A model generated the notes under the pieces. It saw nothing but the letters and a program-made list of their open reading frames with translations. It searched no databases and had not been told where the DNA came from. From assembly GCA_039621445.1 (NCBI GenBank), contig CP154954.1:6583425-6647424 (forward strand): a DNA stretch of 64,000 bases. The letters are read 5' to 3'. Positions 11,201 to 24,600 of the stretch are shown one piece after another (positions within the stretch are counted from its first letter, which is position 1; every line of letters starts with the position of its first letter). The position numbers and the translations under genes are program-made. The stretch is from Euglena gracilis. Taxonomy: Eukaryota > Euglenida > Euglenophyceae > Euglenales.

Positions 11201-14200
11201 ACCATATACCATAAACTATGTACTGTATAATTCATGCATATTATATACATGATATATATAATATATATTATGCAATATACATGTATTATATTATATTTTA
11301 TATAATATATGTTATGTATAATGTAATATATATATTATAATATATTATGTATAATGCATGATGAATTATGGAAAATGTCCAATGCACATTCATATGGCAG
11401 CATCAACCACTGTCCCCCCCCCCCCGGGGGGGAGCCCAGTAGTTTGACAGGGGGCCCACTTTCTTGAACGCAAGCCGATGGGGGCTTCATATTTTTTTGG
11501 CATTTTATGTTATTATATACTTTTTGGAATAGTGTCAGGGTTGCGGTTAGGGTGAGCCAAAGTTAGAAAATTAGACCGAATTCGGGCCTAATTCAGGCCT
11601 CATTTAGGCCTAATTTTTGGCCTAACTTGGCCTAAAACCTCACCCTCTTATCCCAACTCTTATCCTTACCCTGACCCTGAACTTAAGCCTGGAGCCTCCC
11701 TCCTTGAGGCTGGAAGGGTGGGTTTTGGTATTGCAACCCGGCCTCCAGCGGAACTCTGGGGGGATCTCTATCCCCATCTCCTTAAAAAGAGTTGGGTGCT
11801 TCCTGAAGGGAACCTCAAAGTTGCGGTCCTCACAAACTCTGTGAATTTTTTTCTACACACCTGTGCATCTATGTCCATTTTGTTGCGCACAAAAAAATAA
11901 CAATCTGAAAAAGATGCAACAGCTCGACCTTATGTTGATCGCGCTGATCTGGATGGCCAGATGATCAACGGGGATGAACTGGCAATTCGATGGCGCATTT
12001 ATGCATTTATCACCACTGCAAAAATGGCACAGGTTTCTGATGTGTGTTTGTTGAGAACTGTCCACATCTTAGAAATGGGGTCAAGCTCAAGCTCAACAAG
12101 ACCCGCCTCCCATTTCTGCCGCAGGGGGCACAACCCCACTTGCACAGCTTGGGCCACAGCCGCTTGGCGCAGCACACCATCCGCTACCGCGTCGAACATT
12201 TCTCAACCCCTCCCCCTGAGTGCAGTAAGCTCGGTGGGCTGCAACGCCTCTTCAGCCCATACCGCTGTTTACGGGGAGAGGACTTTGAGTTTGGGTGGGT
12301 GGGTGGTGGCGGGGTGGGGGAACATACACACACACACACACACACATTTTTTTGTCACGCTATTTTTTTTAAGGTGGTTTTCAATTTTGCCAAAAATTTC
12401 ATTTTTATTTTACGGTGAGTTTGTGCCGTGGCACCCCCTGACACCTCCCCCTGTGTCCCCCCCCCTGCGTCGAAGTTTGGTGCATGAAGAAGCCTGCAAG
12501 GCTGACCGACTGAGAAGACAAAGCGATGAACCAACCTGATTTGAATGGAGGAGCATAGGCAGCGTCCACTGAGGTGGTGTGGCCGCGTCCCAAATGTGAT
12601 CAAAGCGGACAAGCGGTCCCACCTCTCCCCGAACAGCAGCTTGCCCAAGCCGCCTTCTGGGCGGGGGGCCCCCTCCCCCGTTGCTGGTCTCGGCGCAGCA
12701 CTCGTACAGCATCGCCGGCTACGCTGCCGAGGACTGGCAGGAGGTCACCTGCCCCTTGGGCTCCGTGCCGGTGTGCAAACCGTGATGTGCCAGTGGGAGA
12801 CAGTGAAGCGGAAAGGCCGCGAGACTGACACACAGCTGGGTATAAGTTCTGAATCGTAGCACTCGATCAACCCAAGAAAGAGGTGCAATATGAAAAGCAA
12901 AAAAATTGTTTAGGCAGTTGTTTCTGCATTTGTCGGATTGCAGTAACCCCCATCATTCGGGTTATGTGATCCATTTTGATGGTCTGCCTCCTCGGAGGGG
13001 GGATCGTTGATAAGGCGCTGTAAAATGTCCGAAACCAGCAGTGTTGCAGCATGTATTTCGTTTCTTCTGGTGTTCAGGCAGAAAATTATCTTTTGACAAT
13101 TCACAAGACAGACTGTCACACACAGAATAATTTGTTTATATGCTAGATTTTTGATTCCATTTTTTTGGGGAATATCCATCACCCACCTGGCCAAAGTTCC
13201 AAACCACCTTCTCACAGAAGCGAAATGGTTAGTTTTAAAGCAGTGTCCCCCCAAATAATGCATCATCTCCGCCTTTCCTCCTTCATTTTTGTTTCGTTTT
13301 GCCAGCTTGGTCTTTTGAGACTCAGGAGACTCAGCGAACGCGTGCGCTCACCGCACAGGGCCGCTCCCCCGCCCCAGGCCTGCAGCCTGTCGATGACCTG
13401 GGGCACGACCGCCGACCCCATCGAGCAGCTGCGCTGCGAGCTCCGCTGGCCGGCCCTGCCGAACGACTCCCCGCACATCGTCGCAGCCCAGGGTTTTAGC
13501 CAAGAGCCTCAGTGATGGATGGGATCGCTCCTCACCCCCTTTTGATGCAGAACCTGCAGGGAAGGGTGATTCCGGTGAGATAACCCCAAAATAACCTCCC
13601 GACCACAAAAAAAATTGAAACAGTCTCCTTTCCACTGTTTGCGTGTTGTGTGTGTGTGTGTGTGTGTGTCCATTGCGTTGTGTTATGTGTGTGGTGGATG
13701 CATATGTTGTGTGCGTGCTTGTGTGCGTGCGTGCAGTTTGAACTGTGCTGCAGGAACAAAAAATAATGTGATACTTTCTGGATAGTTTTTTTTTTTAGCA
13801 TACAGCCGCTGCTGGACCAATGGACAGGGAGATTGGGTCTGTCCAGCTTGTTCTCCCTGCACAAATGACTTTAAAAGGCGCGTTCTGGAGAAGTTCCTGA
13901 ACCCCTGCTGCGACCAACTGCACGCCATTGACCCTGCCACGGTCGCCATTCAGGTGCGTGGCGCCTGTTTGCAACGGCCCACGGTTGCAACACCAGTGTC
14001 CCCTGAAGCGTTCAAGACCTGAAAGTGGAAAGAAGTTTTCAAATCAACCTGAGATCTGTGCTTCTTTAAACTCCTTCTTCCTAAAAGTTTGAGAGCGGGT
14101 GGGTGGGTCCATTTCGGAATTTTTTTGTGCAAAGAATGTTTTCACTTTTTTTCGACCCTCGATATAGAAAGCGCATCTCACAGTGATTCCAAAAATGCAT

Positions 14201-17200
14201 ACAGGAACAGGATTTTTTTTTTTGGGTTTACCCCCCTCCCCACATTGCCCCCACTGAGGCCAGTGGGGCGCCAATTTTTGCAATATACAACAAAATCTTT
14301 CAAGCACACATGAAGCAGAAAAGACTGAGAGAAACGTCGCAGAAATTTTACAAAAAGAACACATTCTGTTTCCTGCGACATTTTTCCAAGTTCCTAACGA
14401 CACAACCAGCATTGCTGGAAAAAAAAAACAGGAAAAACTTCACAGAAAACGGGGGGACTCGAATTGGAGAACCATCTGAAAAACACCCACTCTGTTTCCT
14501 ATCTCCTAAATCACTTTCCGCAAAGATGGAGAGTCAGATCTGGACGTCTGGTTACCCCCCATCACCCCCCACTAAGGCCAGTGGGGGTGCCAATTTTTGC
14601 AACATGATTTTTCCCAAATAATGCACCCCCTCCCCAAAATATACCCCCGAACCCCGACTTCAGATCCCCAAATGCATATGGGTGTATGATTTTTGCGGTG
14701 CTTAGGCCACACACAGCAATTCGGGACATCGTTTGACAACGCGAGTTTTGCCCTGGGGGGGGGTGCCGTGGGTCAGTCAAGCCCGGTTGAATGCCGGACT
14801 GCAAAAGATATACAGAGGCTTGAGTTTTGGGTGGGTTTTGGGTGGGTGGGTGTGCGTGTGTGGGTGGGATTTCAAAGAAAGTGCGCAGGTGGTTTTTGGC
14901 CTGGGAAAAAGCCCCCCCCCCCCCCTGCTGGGAGGGACGCTAAGTTCAACTGTGATCAGGACTTAGACCCCCTACCTGGCAGCCTCCGCCTCCGGCCGCT
15001 TCCAGAGTGCGGCCGGCGAGGTCGGTGTCCTCCTGGGTGACCAGGTCCGCGAGTTCCTCAGTGGGAGGTCCCACGGTCCCGTGCGTCCCCTTCTGACCCC
15101 CCCCCCAATGACTCCTGCCCTTTTTCAAGAGCAACTCAACCTTCAACCTACCAACTGTATTCACCAATTCCCCCCCCTCCACCCCCCTGGACTAGAGTTT
15201 CAGTGGGGCTGTGCCAGACATGATTTGCGCTGTGGGGAAAACTGCATTTTTGACCATTTCAAGAAATCTACACTTGTTTGCCACCACCAGGGCTACATTG
15301 TCCATCCCATGGGGGGGGGATTAGCCCAATAATCCCGCGAGCCACTTGCTCTTCCCTTTCTTCAGCATTCGCCAGTTTCGAAAGACGCAAGTCAGGAGTT
15401 CACCCCGATCGATTCCATCACCATGCCTCCCTTTGAAACGCCAGGGGGGTTTTGGAGCTCACACTTCTCATGTGCGCCGTGGGGGTTGTGCCTGTTCCGT
15501 GAGACGCCCCGCCACGGATGTGGTGCTGGAGCACCAGTACCAGGCGCAGGGGCTTTCGGATCGCGATTTCCGGCCCGGCGGGGACCGCTCTTGGGTAGCC
15601 CGGGCAAAGGTTCTTGTCTATGGAGTCATGGCCAGTCCCCCCCCCCCCCCCAGGACTCCCCCAGGACCCCCCCAGGACCCCCCCAGGACCCCCCCAGGAC
15701 AGGGTCATGGGGGGGGAAACTGGCCATAAGTGTGTCTATGGCTGCGCTGGGCAATCAAGTGCGTCCACTTGATTGACGGACTCAATCAAATGTTCCCCCT
15801 TTAGGCAACCTTTGGGAACAAACCGACCGACACCCAAATGCAAGAAACCCCAAAAATGAAGAAAAAGGAATTCAAAGGAGAAGCCATGAGCGACCAGTGC
15901 CATTCCAAGCTGTGCTATTCAAGGCTCTAGGTTTCTTTTGGGGGGGGGGAGTGCTGGTGTGGGACGAGTGTTCTCGCTTTCAAATTGTGTTTTCCCCAAT
16001 CGTTCTTCTTCATTGGGACGAAGTAGCGAAGTGAAGCGAAGTCGAAGCGAAGCGAAGTTGTTTCGCTGTTTGGATCAAAATGAAGGACACGCAGTCGCGC
16101 AGAAAACCAAATCCGGCTCCTCCCATGAATTGGCAAACTCTTTTGGGCAGATTTTTCTGAAACCCCAAATAAAGCAATGGATTGGGGGGGGGGCTCTCGC
16201 TCTGGATGTGTTCAATAAACTGTCCGATTTTTGACATATGATTTTGTGACAGCAACCAATCCTGCAAGGAAATGGTAAGACAAAAGTGCCACATGCCCAC
16301 CGTGCTCCACCTCATGCAGTGCAACTAACAATTCAACTCACTCTCCCATCTCTGCATCCACGCATGATTTTTTTGATAATAATTGTCAATTCTGTGTGGT
16401 TTAGGATACGATGAAAAAATTAATTAAACGGTTAAAATTGAATTGAATATTTAATATTTTTGTATCCTAATTCGTATAATTTTTTTGGTGTATTCTTTAC
16501 TATTTTTTCCAGGATGAGTAAAAAACATTATTAATGTGACTGACTTTTTTTCATGTTGTTTTTATTCATATATATATATATATATATATTACATATTACA
16601 TATTACATATTACATATTACATATTACATATTACATATTATAGATTATGCATTTATATATTATGTAATATATATCTCATTATACCATCCATTATATGACA
16701 TATATTATATATTACATACTACATTATATATTATAATTGTATTATATATTACATGTTATGTATTATTATATATATTTAAATTTTTTTAATACATTATATA
16801 TTATATATTATTAATACTATACATTATTATATATAAATTATGCATTATCCATGAAACATTATACATTGTACATTATATATTATGCATTATACATTATACA
16901 TTTTCCATTGCACATTATACATTATACATTATACATTATATATTTTGCATTAAATTTCATGTTTTATATTAAATATTATCTCCTGTATATTATATATTAT
17001 ATATTATATATTATACATATAATATTATATATTATATATTATATATTACGTATCATATATTAAATATCATATATCATATATTATATATTATACATTCTGT
17101 ATCATGTATTATGTATTATACATTATATATTATATCATGTTTTTATGTAACATATATTATATATTGTAAAATTTATGTTAAAAATATTATATATACATGT

Positions 17201-20200
17201 ATATATTTCTGGCTGATTTGCGCATTTAGGATCATTGGTTTCCCTGCCCGCCCGATCCACCGCGAGTGCGTTTCCCCGCCTGAGATGTTTCTTTCCCGGC
17301 GCAAGCAGTGCGACGTGCTGGTGGCCACCGGGCGGGACGCCGGGGCACTGGTGCTGCGGGTGGGCACCCTGCTCGCCCACCACCAGACCCACCTCCTGAC
17401 CGAGGAGCAGGTGCCCCCCCCCCCGTGACCATTGTGTCTCAAATGCTTTCCCCCAAAGAGAATCTTCCTTTTTTTTATTATTATTTTATTTTTAACATTT
17501 CGGATATTCCCGACCTTGCACATTGCAGGCTGTGCACGGCCGAGAAATGATATCCCGTTCCAACGGCCCCGGCAGCAGGATGCTCTTAGGCGGCCTAATT
17601 CGCACTTAAGCTTTTTTCGTTTGATGCGCGCACTTGCGCAAATTTACGATTTTTTTGATCGTGCTCTGTTTTGGCTGTGACGGTCAGGGGGGTTTGAAAA
17701 CACGGCAACAAGAGAGTGCAAAAAACGAGCGAAATTCTGATTTTGGCTGGGAGACCCCCGGGACTTTGGCAAAAAACAGTGATTTTGGGGGGTGTCGGGA
17801 AGGACTTTGTGGGCCGAAACCTACGGGACCCTGCCGGCCCACCCCGAAAAAAAACGCAAAAAAGCACCATGGGAACGGGACCTTTCCTGCCCCTGTTGCT
17901 CCTTTCGGCTGTGTCCCCGGGAGTGTCCGAGCTGCCGGCGGTGTGCGTCCTGGGTTTTTGTCGGACTGCTTTGCTTGCGGCGCATTGGTGTGGTGTTCTG
18001 GGGCTGTTTGTTGATATGCAGGGAGGAAGGTCGGGGGGTGTGGGTGACGTGTGACCGAGCCGGAAGGAGGGACGCTGGGGAAGGAAGGTGAGTGCGGGGT
18101 GTTTGGGAAGGGAAGCGCAGAGTGGGAAGAAATGGGGTCCACAGGGAATGAAGGAAATGAAGGGGACGAGTGTGTCCCACTCGGCTTATACCCGGGATGC
18201 ACACAACCAGTTGTGTGGCAAAGAACCCAGCAGAAGAAGCCCAACACTAGAAGGACAAAATTGCGTTTGATGCGCGCAATTGCGCGCACCAACATGTTTA
18301 TGTTGATGCACGCAATTGCGCGCATCAAACGCAATTTTGTCCTTCAAGGATTGGGCTTTGGTACCCACGAACTGATGCTGTTGATAAACGGTGTGACAAA
18401 GAGGCCGTGACGGCACGGACTGACGGGCCATCCAGCTGGTGGGTTTGTCACACTGTTTGTGAACACGCAAGCTTATGGGCGCAAATGCGCGCACCAAACA
18501 CAAAACATGTTGATGCGCGCATTTGCGCAAATGCGCGCATCAACATAATTGTGTTTGATGCGCGCATTTGCGCAAATAAACAAAGAAGAACGGTGTGACG
18601 GAAACACAGCCGTCAAACGGCGACAGCGGAAGTGGTTTACTTGCGCAGTTGCGCGCATCACGTTGTTTGTGGGCGCAAATGCACAAATAAACCAGATATA
18701 CATTGTTCAGTTTACATCTGTTTTATTTGCGCATTTGCACAAATAAAACAACGTGATGCGCGCAAATGCGCAAATAAACCACCAATGGAGGAGCAATAAG
18801 TGACTTCATTTGGCCCTCCTACAGCTACACTTTGTGGCTTCTGACTTTGTGGCTTCATGACTACACCGTCCCCTCCGGGATATGGTGTTAGGGTGCCATT
18901 TTTTCACCATTGACAGGTCCCACAAAAGATGGAGACATAGCATCTTTTGAAGGTGGGTTCACAGCCACCCAGTAACGGTTCACCTCCACCGGCACCAATT
19001 TTTGGTTCCCAAGGGCCCTGCGGCTGGCCTGCAGCTTCGGCTCCGCTGCTGCAGCCCCATCAGCGGCTGATGCTTCAGCATCCAGCAGGCCGGCATCGAC
19101 CTCCCCGGTGCAACGACACCCACCACAGCGGCCACGTTATACCCAGCAACCGGGGTGTAAGACTGGGGGGACGACGTGGTGCCAGTGCATGGCAACCAGC
19201 AGCTGGAGAGAGGTGGCCCTCAAACACCCGTTACTTTGGGTACAAGGAAGTGGTGAACCATTACCCCTGCATTGGGTGCATCAAAGCGGTGGGACCCACT
19301 CCCCCCAAATTATGCACAAAAACCGGTGGTTTTTACGTTTTTCAAGGGAAAATGACAAAGAAAACCGTAAAACGGACTCCGGCCGGACACGTCCCAGGCA
19401 TTTCAGGTGCCAAATTTTGTCTTCCTGTAACGCAGTCCTGTTGCAGAAAAGGTGTCAAACAGTCTCAGGTCGTTTGCATGTCATCAATTCATCACATTTA
19501 ACTGCCAAACAGATGACGCCAAAACAACAGACCGTTCGGGCCTGGTAACAGCAGTGCAAATGTATACACATAAGGCAGGCAAATTTTGGCCAGTCTCATG
19601 CCGTGTTCCAGTGAACACTCCACACTGCCTCTCACCACAAGTTTCATCGCCACGTAAACGTGGTGCAAATCATTGGTTGACGTGAGGAGTTGCGTTCACC
19701 AGCTGTCACGGAGCAGGAGATGGTATCGCACAACTCATGTGTTTTGATGCGCGCATTTGCGCAAATCAACAAACTTTGTTTGTGTGCTCTAAGGGCCCTA
19801 CAAACACATTATTTTGAAGCGGTTTATAACATGTTGATGCGCGCATTTGCGCAAATGCGCGCATCAACATAATTGTGTTTTATTTGCGCAATTGCGCGCA
19901 CCAACACGTCCATCACGTTTTTAAACCTTCTAACTCATGGTCCTCATTGGTGTCTTTTAACATGGAACGTAAACATACGTGTTGATGGGCGCAAATGCGC
20001 GCACCAAACACATTTGTTGGTGTGTGCATTTGCGCAAATGCGCGCATCAACAATTATGTTGATGCGCGCATTTGCGCCCACCAACACGTCATTTTATCAT
20101 CATCGATGTACATTTTATTTGCGCAAATGCGCGCACAAACACAATTGTTTTTATTTGCGCAATTGCGCGCACAAACACACATCAATTGCGCGACGGCTGC

Positions 20201-21588
20201 CTCACGTAGTCTGTGTGTCTGTGGTGTTGTGATCTAATGAGGCTCAGTGTGTTCTCACTGGTGGCGGTAGTATCCAAGCCAGTTCAGGCAGCACGTCAGC
20301 ACCGTTTCCAAGTATCGTAACAAGGGGTGTGTGCCTCTCTCCCGTTTGGTGTACAACAGCACCAGTCTCACCCCCAGCCCTATTAACGTCACCCGGTGAG
20401 CAGCATGCACACCAGACCACTGGGAGTTAATCCCCTCCAATAGAGGGGTGTAACGGTTCTTAAATTGTGTTCCGGGCTTCAGGGTACAGGGTCCCAGGGG
20501 TTACAAAAAAATCGTAAATTTGCGCAATTGCGTGCATCAAAAGTAAAACAGATTAAGTGCGAATTCGGCCGCCTAAGATGCTGGTTCAGGTCGGGCCACT
20601 AAACTCTCACTGTAAGACTGTCTTCCGACCTTTTCAGAAACCATGAATATATATATATATATATATACATACATATATTATATATTATATTTGTATAATA
20701 TAATAAAAATTGTGTGGAGCAAACTGTAAGTGTCGGGATCGTGTCGGTTTGGCGCGTATCACCCACCCACCCCGGCGTGTCGTTACGGTGGGCTCCCCCG
20801 GCCCTTCTCCCCCGTCTCAGGCGCTGGAGTACGTCCAGGCCGTCTTCTCGCCCTCCCTCCAGTGCCTGCCCCCCGAGGGGCCGCCCGGCCTGGCCAGCCC
20901 CGCCCTCTCCCTCTACGCCCCGGACACCATGCCGGCCCAGGCCCCGGACCCCCCGCAGGGACTCAAACTCAGGCCCGGTGAGTTTTGGTTGGGCTGCTTT
21001 GCACCGCATTTTCCTAATTGTCTTTCTCCGCCACCTCTAACCCACTCCGCTCCCCACCCACCCGCCGCAGAGAGACCCCCCAAGAGAACTGCCCAGGGAA
21101 TATATTGTTTGGGCATCCAAAGCGTGGTGCAGGGGATTCAAAAACTGAAAAAAAGACCCTCAAAATGCACATTAAAAAACCAAATATTTTGAAGAATTTC
21201 GATTCTTTAATCTTTTTTGACGTCAATGCTGTTCAATTTGTTGTACCAATTATTTTTGTATTATATGCTGTTTTCAACAGGAAATCAATGGGTTTTTTAT
21301 TTTTTACTTTCACTGTGGAGGGGGGTGTATTATTCAGAAATCCCAGACACAGGCAGACAGGGTGAAATACCCCGATGAGTATGCCTGCTACGTGCACGCA
21401 CCCCATATCACAAGGCCCCCCCCCCCCCCCCTTCGTGTTGCATTCACTCGTTCAACTGGTTTACTCTTGAATTTGACTGATCCAGGCAGGTTGGTTGGTC
21501 AATACTGTGGTCGGGGGGGGCAAAACATTTGCACATGGACAGGTGAATAGCTGCACCACAAAGCAACTCCACAAAAATGCAAAAATAT

Positions 21589-21634
<46 letters not shown>

Positions 21635-24600
21635 AATATGCAAAAAAGACAAAAAAATACAAACAGCTTGTTTCCCCCTCCTCCCCCACGGACTGCGCCA
21701 TCTTCCAATGATGCCCCTTCGCCCGGGGTCTGCTCATGCCCTGCTGGCGTACCAGGCTGCCCAGGTGGTCGCCCTCCGGCCAATGACCACTCCTGTTCAC
21801 ACCCAGATGGGTGTAAGCAGGCTGGATTTTGGCCTGGCCGACCCCACCAGTCACCAGTGGGGGCATGTCTGCTTCAAAGGGTGGGGGAGACGTTTTTGCG
21901 TTTTTCAACTTTTGCCAATTTTGCATCCCCCCCAAGACCAAAACTTTTTACCATTTTTTTGTCATTTTTTGGGGAATTCCCCCCCAACAAATCACATAAT
22001 TTTGGAATCAGGCTTTTCCAAAAGCTGATCAAAATACAGACATAACAACACATACATGCATGTACAAAATAAATATTCATTTAATTTTGATTTGCACGTG
22101 AAAAAGTTCCCCAGAGCAGGTGAAAAATTTTAGTCCTCTGCAGCACAAAAAATGTGCTTCCTGGGGTACTCCTGAGTTTACATGAAACCTGGGTTTGCAT
22201 TTTTTTTTTGCATTTTCTTGCATCGCGTTTTTCGATGTTCCATGCTGCATCCCCCCCCCCCTGCTTCCCTGGGCAGGCACCCCAAAGTACCCAGATTCGA
22301 CCCCCTCGGCAAAGTGCTGTTGGGCTCTCCAGCACCGAGGGCACCAAAATTCCATACAAATGCAGTTCAGGCAATTTCTCTCCACGCCCTGGCAGGCACG
22401 ACCCTCCTTCCGTGACAAGTGCCCCAGGGCACCCCAAGACTCCAAGACCCAGGGCTGCACGGGAACCCCCAAACCCTTGTGGTCGGACCCCCCCCACCAG
22501 GCCTTCCCATGTTTCCGGGGCCGCCGATTTCTGGGCCAACGCTTTCCTCCGGCCCCAAAGGACTTTTCCCTTGGCGGTGCTTGTGGTGGGTGGTGGCGTG
22601 GGTGTCCGGAAATGGGTTAGTGAGGTCGACCCACGCACACCCCCCCCAACAGGCCTTCCCGCACTGCCCTGGGGGGCCAACCAACCATTTCGTTTCCGGC
22701 CCGCCCAACCTTGTCTGGCCACTGGAGGCGGGGCCGGGGGGTCGAACGGAGGCCGTTGCCCGCAGCAGAGCTCCGCGGCGGACAGCGTGGCGGCGGTGCT
22801 GCGGCTGTGGCGGCGCTTCGCGGAGGCGGTGCGGCTGTTCTGGGAGGCGGGGGAGACGCTGCTCCCCCACGTCCACCCCGGCCCCCCGGACTGGAGCTCC
22901 TGCCTCCTCCACCAGGCGTGTGCCTGCCCGCCAATGGCATGAATCATGGCCACCAACCCCTGGCCACCAACCCCTGAGAAATTTCTTGGAGCAATTCAAA
23001 AGCTCAAGGCATGAGAATTCAATTTGTTCCGCCCAAGGTTTTTCATATTTCCATGGTTTGAAGTCTTTGTCTCTTTTCTTGGGGGGAAAAATAAAAACAG
23101 AAAATGACAAAAAACTGCAGGTGCTACGATTTGCTCCCCCTTTTTCAATTTGCATGTGTGGATGATTTGTTCAAATTGAACCGCCCTTGATCTGTTGATG
23201 AGGATGTTGTGGTGCAGGAGCATGACTTCGCGCTGTATCACGCACTCTTGACGGGAAATTTGCTCCCCATGTGCTGGGTGCCTCCAAACGCCCCCGTGCT
23301 AATTCGTTCTCCAGCCCGGTTCTCCGGCCCATCGCACACACAGAAGCTGCAGATGGTGAACGCATGCATTGCACAACAGCGGACGGTGGTTCCCGTGCCA
23401 TGGCTGCCATGAGCTGTGGGGCGAGAGGCAGTCGAAACGTGCATTTCTCGCAGCTTGCCGCGTGGAGAGGGCTTCCCCTTCAGGTTGGGAAAGCCTCCCT
23501 CCTGTGGGAATGCAATCGCAGAGTTCGCACAAGTGGTCTGGTTCCGTAATTGTGAATCATGGTTCTTTTACTTGACAATTAGAATGAACGGAGGGGGAAC
23601 CCCTTGGGTAAACCGCCATCTCCCAGGAGAGTGCTGTACTGTTGTCCAGACAGCTTGGTGTTGACATGGGGGGGGGGGCGCAAATGCGTCTTTTTTGTGT
23701 TTTTTTTTTGCTGTTTTTGATTTCGTACAATTTGCGTTTTTTTTCTCGTTTTTTTGATTTTGTTTATTGCTTTTATTTTATTTTTTTGCGTCGCTTTTTT
23801 GAGGGTCCATGTCGCGCCCTCCACGGAGGGCCCCTCTTCTTTGCCATTGCAGCTTTCTTGCTCATTCCTAAGTTTGCTCTTCGCTAAGGGACGCCTGTGC
23901 CTGTCGTCTCATCTTGGCCTTGGCCCCTTCCCAAGGCAGCCATCCCCCAACCCCACTCACCAGCGAAACGGACGGATGGGACCTTGATTTGGGGGACGAG
24001 GACATCGAGGTGTGCACTCCCCCCCCCCCCGTGTTGGAGACGAACATTAGTGGCGTTGGACAACGGCTGAAGGGGGAGGGGGTATCTGCCTACACCCCTG
24101 AAGCACGGCAAATAAAACTCAACCAAAATATTGGTTGCAGCACCTTTCTTTGTGAAGCCTCTTGTACAGTATACAATTCTGCCCATTTCCGCAGCACATT
24201 TCCACCACCTTTTTAGACATGCCAACATCAGATGAGAACATGCCCCCTCCCCCCTCCCCTCGTGTCAGGAGGGTTGGCCCTTTTGGTGGGACCGACCGAC
24301 CTTTTAATTAGCTTGGGTAGAACCCTCCATCACTCGAAACAGGTGTCTACCTGTGCCAATGCAGGTTAACTAGTCCCAGAAAAGTATCGAACCTATCTTT
24401 GCCTTGTCTCGATGACAGCAGAATGAACCCTCAGAGGAAGTTGCACGGTGGGGGGATGGTGCAGGTTTCCATCCAAAGAGAAACACGCCCCTGAATGCAC
24501 GAAATTCCCCCCCCCCCCCCTCCCAACCCCTTCAATGCACACCATTCGGACTTTTTTTTGTGCACTGCAATGGTTTGGCTGGTCTGAGCTGGATCCAGCT

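Larger units (their letters stand above)
17585..20577. mobile_element. 2,993-bp DNA transposon with inverted ends and ATGCT target duplication
   Basis: The left end is CTTAGGCGGCC, the right end GGCCGCCTAAG. About 75 bp is shared in inverted orientation, including AATTCGCACTTAA and GCGCAAATTTACGATTTTTTTG. ATGCT flanks both sides (17580-17584 and 20578-20582). The interior carries many copies of a palindrome-rich unit around TTTGCGCAAATGCGCGCATC in both orientations, concentrated at 18260-18780 and 19740-20200. No frame resembles a transposase. It is probably a non-autonomous DNA transposon inserted in a Rab3GAP intron. I cannot assign the superfamily from a 5-bp duplication alone. Confidence 0.88.

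Noticed and set aside
11530-11700. Telomere-like repeats
   Set aside because: Words such as TTAGGGT and ACCCTGACCCT are scattered and out of register; chance in C/A-rich sequence.
13799-13953. RanBP2-type zinc finger (GDWVCPACSPC)
   Set aside because: The exon aligns in order and phase with the Rab3GAP block VYSDLDPIQAPHWSV; the second cysteine pair and the asparagine of the finger are absent.
14946-15182. Minus-strand frame GPPTEELADLVTQEDTDLAG
   Set aside because: Protein-like, but opposite a plus-strand exon that fits phase with both neighbours; a shadow of GC3 bias.
18260-20200. CRISPR-like array in the GCGCGCAT repeats
   Set aside because: Units alternate in direction, spacers are unequal, and the block lies inside a transposon with inverted ends.
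22081-22956. 291-codon minus-strand frame opposite the Rab3GAP exon
   Set aside because: It is the complement of a GC3-rich exon plus C-rich intron. The plus strand gives the recognisable CLLHQ peptide.
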